A stretch of DNA of 64,000 bases. It comes from Nitrososphaerota archaeon. GTDB lineage: Archaea; Thermoproteota; Nitrososphaeria; Nitrososphaerales; Gagatemarchaeaceae. Of the stretch, positions 1 to 7,604 are shown in pieces. A program made the position numbers and the translations under genes. Positions within the stretch are counted from its first letter, which is position 1; every line of letters starts with the position of its first letter. The stretch lies in assembly GCA_028867035.1 (NCBI GenBank), contig JAGWHB010000002.1, forward strand, positions 334,852 through 398,851, read 5' to 3'. Under the pieces are notes generated by a model, which was not told the origin of the DNA, ran no database searches, and worked only from the letters and a program-made list of their open reading frames with translations.

Positions 1-24
1 GGTACGGCGTCAGGCTCCCCCGCT

Positions 25-2976
25 TTAAGAAATGCTTGACTGCGGGTCCTCCCTCTCAAAGAGGGCCTTGGAACGGTTCAGGTACGGGATGGGGTTATAC
101 CAGTTCCACTTCCCGACCACTGACATGACGGCGGGGACCAGGTAGGTCCTCACGATGAGGGCGTCGATGAGGATTGAGTATGCGAATGAGAAGCCGATCT
201 GCTTGAGGAGGAGGTCGCTCGACAGCATCAGGGCCCCAAGGGAGCCGGCGAGTATGATGGCCGCGGCGGTGATTATCCCTCCCGTCTGCTCGATGGCCCG
301 CACGATCGCGTCGTCGAGGTGCTTCCCCTTGGTCGCCTCTTCCCGGATCCTCGTCAGGATGAAGACATTGTAGTCCATCCCGAGCCCGAGGAGGGTTACG
401 AAGAGGAAGAATGGCGTTATGAAGAGTATCTGGTAGTTGTAGAACTGCTGGAAGACCAGCTTCGTCGCGGCCAGGGTCCAGACTATGCTCATCAGGACCG
501 AAAGAACAGCAAAGACGGGGAGGAAGAGCGAGCCCAGAACCACCAGGAGGACGAGGGCAACGCCCACCGCGACTATGGGGACGATAGAATTGAACTGGGA
601 GTCGAAGACGTTCTTCGTGTCGAGGATCGAGCCCGAGGCTCCCCCCAAGTAGATCCCCGTCACCCCCTGGGCGAGCCCAAAGTTCGAGTGGAGAGATTGG
701 CGCATTGTTTGGGCGTCGGAGATGGCCTGGGTCGAATAGGGGTCTATGCCGAAGTTGATCGTGACGAGGACGGTCTTGTTGTCCTTCCCGATGTTCTGGA
801 GTATCGATGAGAAGAGTTGCTTCCCGGAAGAAGTGGAGTAGTTGATGCTCTCGAAGGCCACGGGCTGGCCGTAGGGGTAGGCTGGGCTGGTGACGTTCCT
901 GACGTCGGGGGATAAGGCGAGGCTGGAGGAGATGCTCTGTATCGTCCCCATCTCGGACCTGTTGAAGTTGTGCCCGGCGACCACCGGGCTCTCGAAAGTG
1001 GCGACGACGTAGGTGGGGGAGATCCTTCCGCCTCCGAACGCAGTCGTCAGGTGGTTGGAGGCTACGATCGAGTCCAGATTGGAAGGGGCGGCGGAGAAGA
1101 AGTCGAAGGTCGGCGTGGTGTTCGCGTATATGTAGAGCGCAGGTGCGGTCACGACGATCGCCGCCACGATAAGAACACCAGCCCTTTTCACAGCAAAGGC
1201 CCCGCTCCTTGAGAAGTAGCCCCTCCTCCTCGACAGCTTCGAGAGGACGGACGCGGAGTATCTTTCGAACCTGGCGCCAGAGTTCGGCCAGAAGGTGCGC
1301 CCTCCGGCGATGCCGAGAATGGCAGGGGTCATGGTCAGGGCGATTGAGAGGGCGACGAGAACCCCTAGGCCGACCACGAAGCCCATGGTCCTCAGAAAGA
1401 CGACAGAAGTGAAAGTCAGGGCAAGGAAAGAGATGATCACGGTCGCGCCACTGGTCGCTATGCTCTCGCCGGCCCAGGTGACAGACGTCTCTACGGCCTG
1501 CTCGACGTGCGCTCCCTTGACCCGCTCCTCCCTGTACCTGGCGATGACGAAGACGCTGTAGTCTGTCCCCACGCCTATGATGACGGTCAGGAGTATCGTC
1601 GGTATCGTGAAGTCGACCTTTGCTATGTACGTCCCGACGAGGACGATGAAGACCTGGGAGATCCCAAGCGCCACCCCGATGGTGCCCAGGGTCATGAATG
1701 GCGTGAGCACTGACCTGAAGAAGAGGCCTGTGGCCACAATGAGAAGGATGATGGTGACCGGGAGTATCAGGCCGAGGTCGGCCTGGGTGGAGTTGCCGAA
1801 GTCGTAGGAGATGGCGCCCCCTCCCGTCACCAGCGCTGATTGGATCCACGAAGCGGACCCGCTTGTGGCGAGGACAGACGAGACTTCAGACCTTACTGCT
1901 ACCACGTTGTCGTTCGACGACTGGTTGAGCCCCAAGGAGACCAGGGTGGTGTCGCGGCCAGGGGACACGAGGGAATTGACGAGTGTGGTCAGGCTTCTGC
2001 CCGCGTCGTACTCCGACGGGTTCCATACCACTCCGCCCGCCAGCGCGTCCAAGGACGTGTTGCCGTAGGTGCGGCCGAGGGCGTATGTCGAGTTGACGAA
2101 CCTCTGGGAGAAGCCCGTGGAGTTCGAGACGTACCCGATGGCGAACGTGGAAAGACGCGAAGCTGCCTTGGCCCTCGAGTCGGTCAGGAATTCAGAGAGT
2201 GTGATGGACTGGAGCACGGCATGGCCGAACGACTTTGAGCCTGGGGTGTAACTGTCGACATACTGGATGCCCGAGGCCTTGGCTATTATTGTCCCCCGTG
2301 CGGCGATGCTGAGGTTCGCAAGTGAAGGATTAGACCAACTTGCTGACCAGTCTGTGTTGAACAGGGCAAGGACGTGCGAGGAGTAAAGCATGTATGCGGT
2401 GGCATTCGCAGATGCAAGAGTGGCCTCGGCGTAATTGTATGCTGCCGTGTCAGACTTTGTTACGTTATGAGTCGACGAGTAGGAGCTTTGCCAGGCACCT
2501 AGGTAGAGCGCAGGGACGCCGAGCAGGAGGCGGGTAGTGGAGTTGGCGCCCTTTTCAGCTGAAAATGCGGCGTGGTTGACGCCGTTGATGGTCGAGTAGA
2601 GTGGGGAGTAGACGTCAATCGTGTCATTGAGGCCTTTGATGGCGGCGTCGCCCTTCAATGAATGGACAAGCTGGCTCATGAAGGCCTGGGTTGCGGCGGA
2701 AGAAACGTTCTGGGCGGTGACGACGACGAGAAGGGTGCTGTTGGGCACTGTAGTGGCGAACTGGGAAGATATCAGGTTCGATGCAACGTTAGACTCGAGC
2801 TGGCTCCCCGACGCCGAACCTTGCTGTAGGGAAGTGACGTTCCCCTCCTGCAGGATAACTGGGACTACTAAGACAAGAACGACCAACCAAGCGACTATCG
2901 CACACTTCCGACGCCTGTACACGAACCGCCCCATCCGGTAGAAGGGGGAAGCCTTTGTGCGAACTGCCGAAGCCAA
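25..2976 (-). CDS. MMPL/RND-family membrane exporter
   Basis: Large polytopic membrane protein of 983 aa with the two-fold repeat of the MMPL branch of RND transporters, which export lipids or small hydrophobic compounds using the proton gradient. There is one N-terminal membrane helix near residues 27-43, a long Asn/Ser-rich extracytoplasmic region, then a bundle of helices. The second half repeats this plan. Each half has the family's Asp-Tyr signature in a helix (GVGTDYSVFVI and GLGMDYNVFIL) followed by an R-I/Y-R-E-E segment. The start is a TTG placed 27 nt from a TATA-like box; an internal ATG at 2934 is possible. The substrate is unknown. The family call is firm. Confidence 0.9.
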   Translation of the reverse strand: MASAVRTKASPFYRMGRFVYRRRKCAIVAWLVVLVLVVPVILQEGNVTSLQQGSASGSQLESNVASNLISSQFATTVPNSTLLVVVTAQNVSSAATQAFMSQLVHSLKGDAAIKGLNDTIDVYSPLYSTINGVNHAAFSAEKGANSTTRLLLGVPALYLGAWQSSYSSTHNVTKSDTAAYNYAEATLASANATAYMLYSSHVLALFNTDWSASWSNPSLANLSIAARGTIIAKASGIQYVDSYTPGSKSFGHAVLQSITLSEFLTDSRAKAASRLSTFAIGYVSNSTGFSQRFVNSTYALGRTYGNTSLDALAGGVVWNPSEYDAGRSLTTLVNSLVSPGRDTTLVSLGLNQSSNDNVVAVRSEVSSVLATSGSASWIQSALVTGGGAISYDFGNSTQADLGLILPVTIILLIVATGLFFRSVLTPFMTLGTIGVALGISQVFIVLVGTYIAKVDFTIPTILLTVIIGVGTDYSVFVIARYREERVKGAHVEQAVETSVTWAGESIATSGATVIISFLALTFTSVVFLRTMGFVVGLGVLVALSIALTMTPAILGIAGGRTFWPNSGARFERYSASVLSKLSRRRGYFSRSGAFAVKRAGVLIVAAIVVTAPALYIYANTTPTFDFFSAAPSNLDSIVASNHLTTAFGGGRISPTYVVATFESPVVAGHNFNRSEMGTIQSISSSLALSPDVRNVTSPAYPYGQPVAFESINYSTSSGKQLFSSILQNIGKDNKTVLVTINFGIDPYSTQAISDAQTMRQSLHSNFGLAQGVTGIYLGGASGSILDTKNVFDSQFNSIVPIVAVGVALVLLVVLGSLFLPVFAVLSVLMSIVWTLAATKLVFQQFYNYQILFITPFFLFVTLLGLGMDYNVFILTRIREEATKGKHLDDAIVRAIEQTGGIITAAAIILAGSLGALMLSSDLLLKQIGFSFAYSILIDALIVRTYLVPAVMSVVGKWNWYNPIPYLNRSKALFEREDPQSSIS

Positions 2977-2999
2977 ACACGAACGCCCCCTGCCTGGCG

Positions 3000-3007
3000 T
3001 AATTATG
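3000..3007 (-). promoter_or_regulatory. TATA-like box for the MMPL gene
   Basis: On the minus strand this reads CATAATTA and is centred 27 nt from the TTG at 2976. That is the spacing of an archaeal TATA box to a leaderless start, and it supports the TTG as the initiation codon. Confidence 0.5.
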
Positions 3008-3028
3008 CGTTCGAGAAGCTGGGACCGG

Positions 3029-3340
3029 CTAACGCCTTTTTACGTAGAGGAACCCGTCCTCCTCCTTCACGTCGTAGAGGGGTTCGTCCTGCAGCGGCTC
3101 GTCGAATACCCCCTTGCCAGTCTTCAGGTCCCAGACTGTGCCATGGCCAGCGCAGGTCACGGCTGTGTCTTCGAGGGTCCCCTCCGACAGGTCCCACTCT
3201 TCGTGGGTGCAGATGGCGCCCATGCCATAGTACTTCCCGTCGACGTTGGCCAGGAGCACCGATTCCCCTCCCACTTCGACTGTGAGCATGGTCTCAGGTG
3301 GGACTTTGGAAGCTTCGACCGCTTTGATGAATTCGGCCAT
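3029..3340 (-). CDS. Rieske [2Fe-2S] ferredoxin-like protein
   Basis: A 103-aa soluble Rieske protein. The cluster ligands are visible as C44-x-H46 (CTHEEWD) and C63-x2-H66 (CAGHGTVWD). It has no membrane anchor and no catalytic domain, so it resembles the small ferredoxin components of dioxygenase or nitrite-reductase type (NirD-like) rather than a cytochrome bc subunit. The redox partner is not identifiable here, because the neighbours are a transporter and nuclease genes. A TATA-like box (3363-3372, GATTTTAGCC on the minus strand) lies 27 nt before the ATG, so it is probably transcribed alone. Confidence 0.9.
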   Translation of the reverse strand: MAEFIKAVEASKVPPETMLTVEVGGESVLLANVDGKYYGMGAICTHEEWDLSEGTLEDTAVTCAGHGTVWDLKTGKGVFDEPLQDEPLYDVKEEDGFLYVKRR

Positions 3341-3362
3341 GCCACAATAGGGGCTACGGGGT

Positions 3363-3372
3363 GGCTAAAATC
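3363..3372 (-). promoter_or_regulatory. TATA-like box for the Rieske gene
   Basis: GATTTTAGCC on the minus strand, about 27 nt from the ATG at 3340, matching leaderless archaeal promoter spacing. Confidence 0.45.
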
Positions 3373-3444
3373 TTTCCTCAGGTTGCTTTTCCAGGTATTC
3401 CACTGACCGGTGGTAGAGCAGGGGATCCGTTGCGCGTCAGGTAT

Positions 3445-3780
3445 TCAACCATTTTTTGTTAGAAGTCGTGTATCCTTCTGCATCAGACCAATCGCAAGGT
3501 TACAACGTGAACATAGAACACCACGGATTCTCTGCGAAGTTCTTTCGTGATCCAAACACTTCAGCAGATCGCCATCAAATTCAATCCTGCATATGTCACA
3601 ACTACTTTTCGAATCATAGACTCTTTCGGCCTCGATTTCGTCCAAACCGTGTCTTTTCCATTCGCTCCTATGATGGATTCTCCTCCTAATCTCATGATGC
3701 TTCCGCGCCCATTCTTTATTATACAAGGCCTTCTTCTTGCTGTATGTCGAGGAGCTCCCTTTTCCCTTTCGCGTGAGCAA
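3445..3780 (-). CDS. HNH / endonuclease VII-like nuclease (copy 1)
   Basis: A 111-aa protein with the recombination-endonuclease-VII form of the HNH fold: C61-x2-C64, then D77-H78, then C90-x2-C93-N94 (VLCSRCN). The four cysteines would bind zinc and the D-H...N residues form the catalytic metal site. The N-terminus is rich in Lys/Arg and may bind DNA. It lies 2 nt after a paralogue with the same layout. The pair sits in DNA visibly richer in A+T than its surroundings, which suggests transfer. Such genes often behave as free-standing homing endonucleases, but the target is unknown. Confidence 0.75.
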   Translation of the reverse strand: MLTRKGKGSSSTYSKKKALYNKEWARKHHEIRRRIHHRSEWKRHGLDEIEAERVYDSKSSCDICRIEFDGDLLKCLDHERTSQRIRGVLCSRCNLAIGLMQKDTRLLTKNG

Positions 3781-3782
3781 AC

Positions 3783-4115
3783 TCAGGTCCCCAACCTGAG
3801 ATATTCAATCGCGCGTTCAATCGTTTCCTTATCTTCACGAAACAGACCTATGGCTTGGTTGCAGTTCTTACACAGCACTACTCTAATCTTCATTGTCTTG
3901 TGATCACGGTCGATATGTTTCAAATAACCATGAAGTAATTTACCGCAAATATCACAGTTGGTCGACAGGTTGCATTTCCGTTCTGCTTCATCTGAATCTA
4001 GACCCCTTCTTTTCCAGTTGTGTTTTCTTCTATGTCCTGGGTGGGCAGGAAACCATTTCTGGAGATAAGAACGATGGTAGTCTTTCCGTTTTGCCAGATC
4101 CTTGTACGGCATCAC
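3783..4115 (-). CDS. HNH / endonuclease VII-like nuclease (copy 2)
   Basis: A 110-aa paralogue of the downstream gene. It has C54-x2-C57, D71-H72 and C82-x2-C85-N86 (VLCKNCN) in the same order, followed by a short helical tail. Both copies share the segment around 'WKRRGLD..EAER' upstream of the first cysteine pair, so they arose by tandem duplication. A TATA-like GCTATATC (4135-4142) lies about 23 nt before the ATG. This makes it the probable first gene of a two-gene transcript. The function is inferred only from the nuclease motif. Confidence 0.75.
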   Translation of the reverse strand: MMPYKDLAKRKDYHRSYLQKWFPAHPGHRRKHNWKRRGLDSDEAERKCNLSTNCDICGKLLHGYLKHIDRDHKTMKIRVVLCKNCNQAIGLFREDKETIERAIEYLRLGT

Positions 4116-4160
4116 TGAATTTGCATGGAAGGCCGATATAGCTACCCTGCAGAACAGACG

Positions 4161-4197
4161 CGCAAGCTTGCGACATTGAATGTCCCCAAAGTTGGGG
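4161..4197. repeat. Three adjacent palindromes beside the HNH island
   Basis: Three back-to-back dyads lie between the HNH pair and the nucleotidyltransferase gene: CGCAAGCTTGCG (4161-4172, perfect), GACATT-G-AATGTC (4172-4184) and CCCCAA-AG-TTGGGG (4184-4197). They follow the stop codon of the upstream minus-strand gene, so they could be transcript-end hairpins. They could also mark the edge of the inserted nuclease island. Confidence 0.5.
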
Positions 4198-4211
4198 GAT
4201 CGAGGTCAGGA

Positions 4212-4913
4212 TTAGGCCTGACTTCGGGTTTGGATTGTTTGTTCGAGCTCACTGAGATCTTTCAGGGAGTCGACGAAATTCCATTCGCCATAGTACGGGT
4301 AGGACAGTAGGTCTCCGTGCGTTACAAGCTTCGGGAACGTCTCCCTTTCGATATCCCCCTTGTCGGGGAGAGCCTTAAGGATCCGCTTCGAATCTAGAAT
4401 GTAGATTCCTCCGTTGATCCAGACATCGGGGAATGCTGGCTTCTCATCGAAGTCGCGAATCATTCGGAGCTTGTCAATCTTGACGACCCCGAACCTCGAC
4501 CTGTAGGGGACCACCAGCATCGAAGCGGAGATCCCCCCGCCCAGCCTGTGGGACTCGATCATCCTCTTCAGCGGCAGGTCGGTGATGATGTCCCCGTTTG
4601 TGATGACAAGGAGGTCGTCCGACGGATATTTCGACAGCGCTTTCTTGATGCCTCCCCCTGTTCCGAGTGGCTCCTCCTCCACGGAGTAGTCGATCGGCAC
4701 GCCTTCGTACTTCGACCCAAAGTGGTCCTTGAGCCTCTCCCATTTGTACCCGCAGGCGAAGGTGACGGCGTCGACCCCGCCCTGTTTGACGAGCCATTCG
4801 ATCTGGTATTCGGAAATCGGGCGGCCGTTCACCGGAATCAGCGCCTTCGGCTTGTCGTCGGTCAGGGGCCGCAGGCGCATCCCGAGTCCTCCGCTAAGTA
4901 TTATTGCCCTCAA
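4212..4913 (-). CDS. Sugar-phosphate nucleotidyltransferase
   Basis: A 233-aa NTP-transferase domain protein that joins a nucleotide to a sugar 1-phosphate, for use in glycan or surface-polymer synthesis. The signature loop LSGGLGMRLRPLT begins at residue 6, with DKPKALI shortly after, then GTGGGI and the metal-binding TNGDIITD. It is the short form without a C-terminal hexapeptide-repeat domain, closest in style to mannose-1-phosphate guanylyl- or glucose-1-phosphate thymidylyltransferases; the sugar cannot be told. The reading frame is open further upstream, but the conserved domain starts at once with the TTG at 4913. A TATA-like box lies at 4953-4960. Confidence 0.85.
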   Translation of the reverse strand: MRAIILSGGLGMRLRPLTDDKPKALIPVNGRPISEYQIEWLVKQGGVDAVTFACGYKWERLKDHFGSKYEGVPIDYSVEEEPLGTGGGIKKALSKYPSDDLLVITNGDIITDLPLKRMIESHRLGGGISASMLVVPYRSRFGVVKIDKLRMIRDFDEKPAFPDVWINGGIYILDSKRILKALPDKGDIERETFPKLVTHGDLLSYPYYGEWNFVDSLKDLSELEQTIQTRSQA

Positions 4914-4993
4914 TGTTTTTCCCGAAGACGCAGCCCTCGTTTCCGTGTATGCGATAAATACTTTCCCGAATATCCTTCGCCTGCTACGGTGTC

Positions 4994-5404
4994 CTACAGT
5001 GTGACGCTGAGGGAGCCTGTGGTCGAAACCGGGACGTTCGTAGTCGTCGTGGCGAACACCTTGGCGGTGTAGGATCCCGCAGCGACAGTCGCGGCGATTG
5101 CGACGAAGCATTGCACTTGCTGACTGGCCGAGAAGCTACAGTACCCCACGTTCCAGTAGACGGTCTGCCCTGCGGAATTCATCAAGTCAAGGTACACAAA
5201 GGCGCCGAAGGACGTGGTGAAGGTACTCGTATAGTTCACCAGGACTCCCGGGTATCCGTTTATGGTGGTCTGCTTGATTCCTGACTGGGTTATGGCCGAA
5301 GTGGCATACGTCGGGGACGATGCCGTAACCATGGGGGTGAATGCGGAAAGTAGGATTAGCGCTCCAGCCAGCGCGAAAACCGCACCGGAACGCACACTGG
5401 ACAT
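4994..5404 (-). CDS. Small secreted beta-sandwich protein
   Basis: A 136-aa protein with an N-terminal signal peptide (hydrophobic ALAGALILLSAF) and a Thr/Ser/Val-rich beta-strand body. Its C-terminal half matches the last ~90 residues of the 1000-aa surface protein at 7605-10607: both share the string NSAGQTVY and a closing segment of the form SGTYT...TTTN-L/V-PVS. It is therefore probably a small member of the same surface-protein family. An open frame extends to 5506, but the ATG at 5404 sits at the signal peptide and 30 nt from a TATA box. The role is unknown. Confidence 0.7.
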   Translation of the reverse strand: MSSVRSGAVFALAGALILLSAFTPMVTASSPTYATSAITQSGIKQTTINGYPGVLVNYTSTFTTSFGAFVYLDLMNSAGQTVYWNVGYCSFSASQQVQCFVAIAATVAAGSYTAKVFATTTTNVPVSTTGSLSVTL

Positions 5405-5429
5405 GCCTGAGTTTTGGTTCTCCTCTGAG

Positions 5430-5439
5430 TATATAATCC
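5430..5439 (-). promoter_or_regulatory. TATA box for the small secreted protein
   Basis: GGATTATATA on the minus strand, centred about 30 nt from the ATG at 5404. It supports that start over the longer frame. Confidence 0.55.
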
Positions 5440-5516
5440 TACTACTTTGAAAACCTCCGGGCTGTCTTTGCGACGACGGAGGTGGGCCGTTATTAGTCGC
5501 GGACAACTTAACTTGC

Positions 5517-6677
5517 GTGCCAACGCTTTACCGGTCCGTAGTACAGAGGTACCATCCCACACAGCAAGTCGAAAGCGCATTCCTCACGTTTCAGTCGATG
5601 GTCAATGACTGCCTGAGGCTGTGTGTGCAGAGCGGTGACTACTCGTATGAATCCGTCAAGCTGGCCTGTTTTCCTAGGATGAGGGAGTACCAGATCCACG
5701 ACGCCTACAGGGTATCTGCGATGTATGAAGCGTCGAACCTTCTGAAGAAGTTCAGGACGGACTCCCGCCGCAAGAAGATCAATCCACCTCGCTGCAGGAA
5801 CTTCTTCATCTCAGCGTCCCTAGGAGTATGGCTAGAAGACGGCGACCTGCGCCTCCCCGAGCTGGGCAAAATCCCGATGACGAATCACAGCCTCTCGGAG
5901 TTGAGACAGCAAGGAGTTTCGATAACCTCGGTAACCCTTACTCCAAGGACTTGCTCCGTAATTTACAGGAAGCCAGTGGAGATGATCGTCCCGACGGGGA
6001 TGGTAGGCATAGACTTGAATCTCGACAACATCACTTCATTCGACACCAGCGGGAGTACAAACCGCTACGACATAGGCGCCCTCGCTGAGATTCATGAGAC
6101 CTACAGGCGGGTGAAGAGCAGGTTCAGGAGGAGAGACAGGCGCATCAAGCGGAACCTATTCCGCAAGTATGCTGATATCGAATGGGACAGGAAGAACGCG
6201 ATCATGCACGAGGTATCACGGCGGATCGTGGACAACGCATTCGAAAAGCGCCTGGCGATAGTGCTCGAAGACCTCAGAGGACTTCGAGAAATGTATCGGA
6301 AAGAGAGCGGGAACAGCAGCTACTACCTGTCGAAAATGAACGCGTGGCCGTTCTGGCAAATCCTTCACAGGATTGCATACAAAGCCGAATGGCGGGGGAT
6401 CCCGGTGCACGTAATCAGCCCCGAGTGGACGTCGGAGAAGTGCTCTTCCTGTGGAGGCAGGATGGCGGACCCACCAGTCGACGGAGACGACGTCGTCTGC
6501 CTGTCGTGTGGGCTGGTCATAGACAGGGACTTGAACGGCGCAAAGAACATTCTGAGGAGAGGCCTAAGGTCCAGGCCCGGCGGGTCCGCAGGTGAAGCGA
6601 TGATGGGCGGTCAAGTCTCCGAAAGGAGACCCAACCCCGGAGCAGATGCGGATCATCCGACAAGCCATGACAAATGA
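5517..6677 (+). CDS. tnpB: TnpB-family RNA-guided nuclease (IS200/IS605 type)
   Basis: A 386-aa TnpB, the accessory nuclease of IS200/IS605-type elements and ancestor of Cas12. All key parts are present: RuvC-I Asp166 in GIDLNLDN, RuvC-II Glu251 in IVLEDLRGL, a zinc ribbon (C309, C312, C328, C331), and RuvC-III in DRDLNGAKNI (336-345). The catalytic site looks intact. Members of the family cut DNA under guidance of an RNA made from the 3' end of the element. No TnpA transposase is present, so this is a solo tnpB (IS1341-like) that needs help to move. The start is a GTG, 24 nt after a TATA-like box (5489-5496). It lies between two surface-protein genes. Confidence 0.9.
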   Translation: MPTLYRSVVQRYHPTQQVESAFLTFQSMVNDCLRLCVQSGDYSYESVKLACFPRMREYQIHDAYRVSAMYEASNLLKKFRTDSRRKKINPPRCRNFFISASLGVWLEDGDLRLPELGKIPMTNHSLSELRQQGVSITSVTLTPRTCSVIYRKPVEMIVPTGMVGIDLNLDNITSFDTSGSTNRYDIGALAEIHETYRRVKSRFRRRDRRIKRNLFRKYADIEWDRKNAIMHEVSRRIVDNAFEKRLAIVLEDLRGLREMYRKESGNSSYYLSKMNAWPFWQILHRIAYKAEWRGIPVHVISPEWTSEKCSSCGGRMADPPVDGDDVVCLSCGLVIDRDLNGAKNILRRGLRSRPGGSAGEAMMGGQVSERRPNPGADADHPTSHDK

Positions 6678-6830
6678 CTTGCTGGAAGGATCAGAGCGTA
6701 ATCGCTGCGCTCGTGTGGGAGTGAGTCAGCGCCTTCGGCGCAATGATCTGGCGAATGGTGTGCAGGCCTGTTAAGACTGGTCCACAGCTCACGCTGGGTT
6801 CTGCAAAAATAGAAGGAAGGAAAGCTATCT
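6678..6830 (+). ncRNA. Candidate guide-RNA region / right end of the tnpB element
   Basis: About 150 nt without a gene downstream of tnpB, containing a GCGCC-TTC-GGCGC hairpin near 6730-6742. In known TnpB systems the guide (omega) RNA covers the 3' part of tnpB and runs to the right end of the element, so this is where it would lie. I cannot define the element's end or guide by eye. Confidence 0.3.
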
Positions 6831-6832
6831 GT

Positions 6833-7591
6833 TTAGGATAGCTTTCTTACTAATATTGCTAGCTCGAGTACTAAGGTGATAGCTGCTAAGACGGCAACAA
6901 CGAGCACGTAAGTCTGTGTGCTCGCGACAGCGTTCGCGGCGTTTTGCGCCTGAGTCGCTGCGTTGCCAGCCTGGGTTGCCGCATTACCTGCGGCAGTGTT
7001 GATGGAGGTCAGGGAGTTGGTGATGCTCGTCAAGGAGCTGGTGATGGTGGTCAAGGAGGCCTGAAGAGTCGAGATGGCCGAAGAGAGTGACGTGAAGTTA
7101 GCCTTCATGTCCTTCTGCTCGGTCGCCTCGGCCTGCTGCATGGCAGTGAGGTTACCCAGAATCTCCTTGTTTTGGTGCTGGAGCAAGATGAGGGCCGCCG
7201 TCACGTTGTACGTCGTTGAACTCGACGTGAACGTGAAAGAGGTGGTACCAGTGGCCCCGAACGAATCGGTGGCCGTTATTGTGTAAGTCCCGGTTGTCCA
7301 GGCGGACGTGCCTCCGACGGCGGTGGCGTAGCTGAACGCCCCGCTGGTGACGGCGGCCGTGTCCTGGTCCACTGTCTGACCCGACGGGTTCTTGACGACT
7401 ATTCCGACCTGGTCAGGCTGAGTTGGTGCCGGACTTACAGTGCCGGAGATCGAGTAGCTCTGCGAGCCCTTGTATGATGCGCCGGACGCTGGGCTGGAGA
7501 ACGTTATGCTCCCAGCGGCGTTGACCATCATTGGGGACAGGACGAGAGCCATCGCGATCGCGACTGCGGCGAGTGTTGGAAGGGTCTTCAT
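6833..7591 (-). CDS. Membrane-anchored coiled-coil surface protein (SlaB-like architecture)
   Basis: A 252-aa surface protein. It has a signal peptide (residues 1-25), one Ig-like beta-domain (about 27-125, ending in a Ser/Thr-rich linker), a long Ala/Ser/Thr-rich helical stretch predicted as coiled coil (about 130-225), and a single C-terminal membrane helix (about 228-246) followed by RKLS. This is the layout of a stalk that holds an S-layer to the membrane, as SlaB does in Sulfolobales. It starts 13 nt after the stop of the 1000-aa secreted protein, so the two are co-transcribed. Homology to SlaB is not claimed; the match is in architecture and gene order. Confidence 0.7.
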   Translation of the reverse strand: MKTLPTLAAVAIAMALVLSPMMVNAAGSITFSSPASGASYKGSQSYSISGTVSPAPTQPDQVGIVVKNPSGQTVDQDTAAVTSGAFSYATAVGGTSAWTTGTYTITATDSFGATGTTSFTFTSSSTTYNVTAALILLQHQNKEILGNLTAMQQAEATEQKDMKANFTSLSSAISTLQASLTTITSSLTSITNSLTSINTAAGNAATQAGNAATQAQNAANAVASTQTYVLVVAVLAAITLVLELAILVRKLS

Positions 7592-7604
7592 GGTATCCAC
7601 CGGT

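Noticed and set aside
95..1849. A 584-codon open frame antisense to the MMPL gene (minus strand, other frame)
   Set aside because: Arg/Pro/His-rich translation typical of G+C-rich shadow frames and full overlap with a clear transporter gene.
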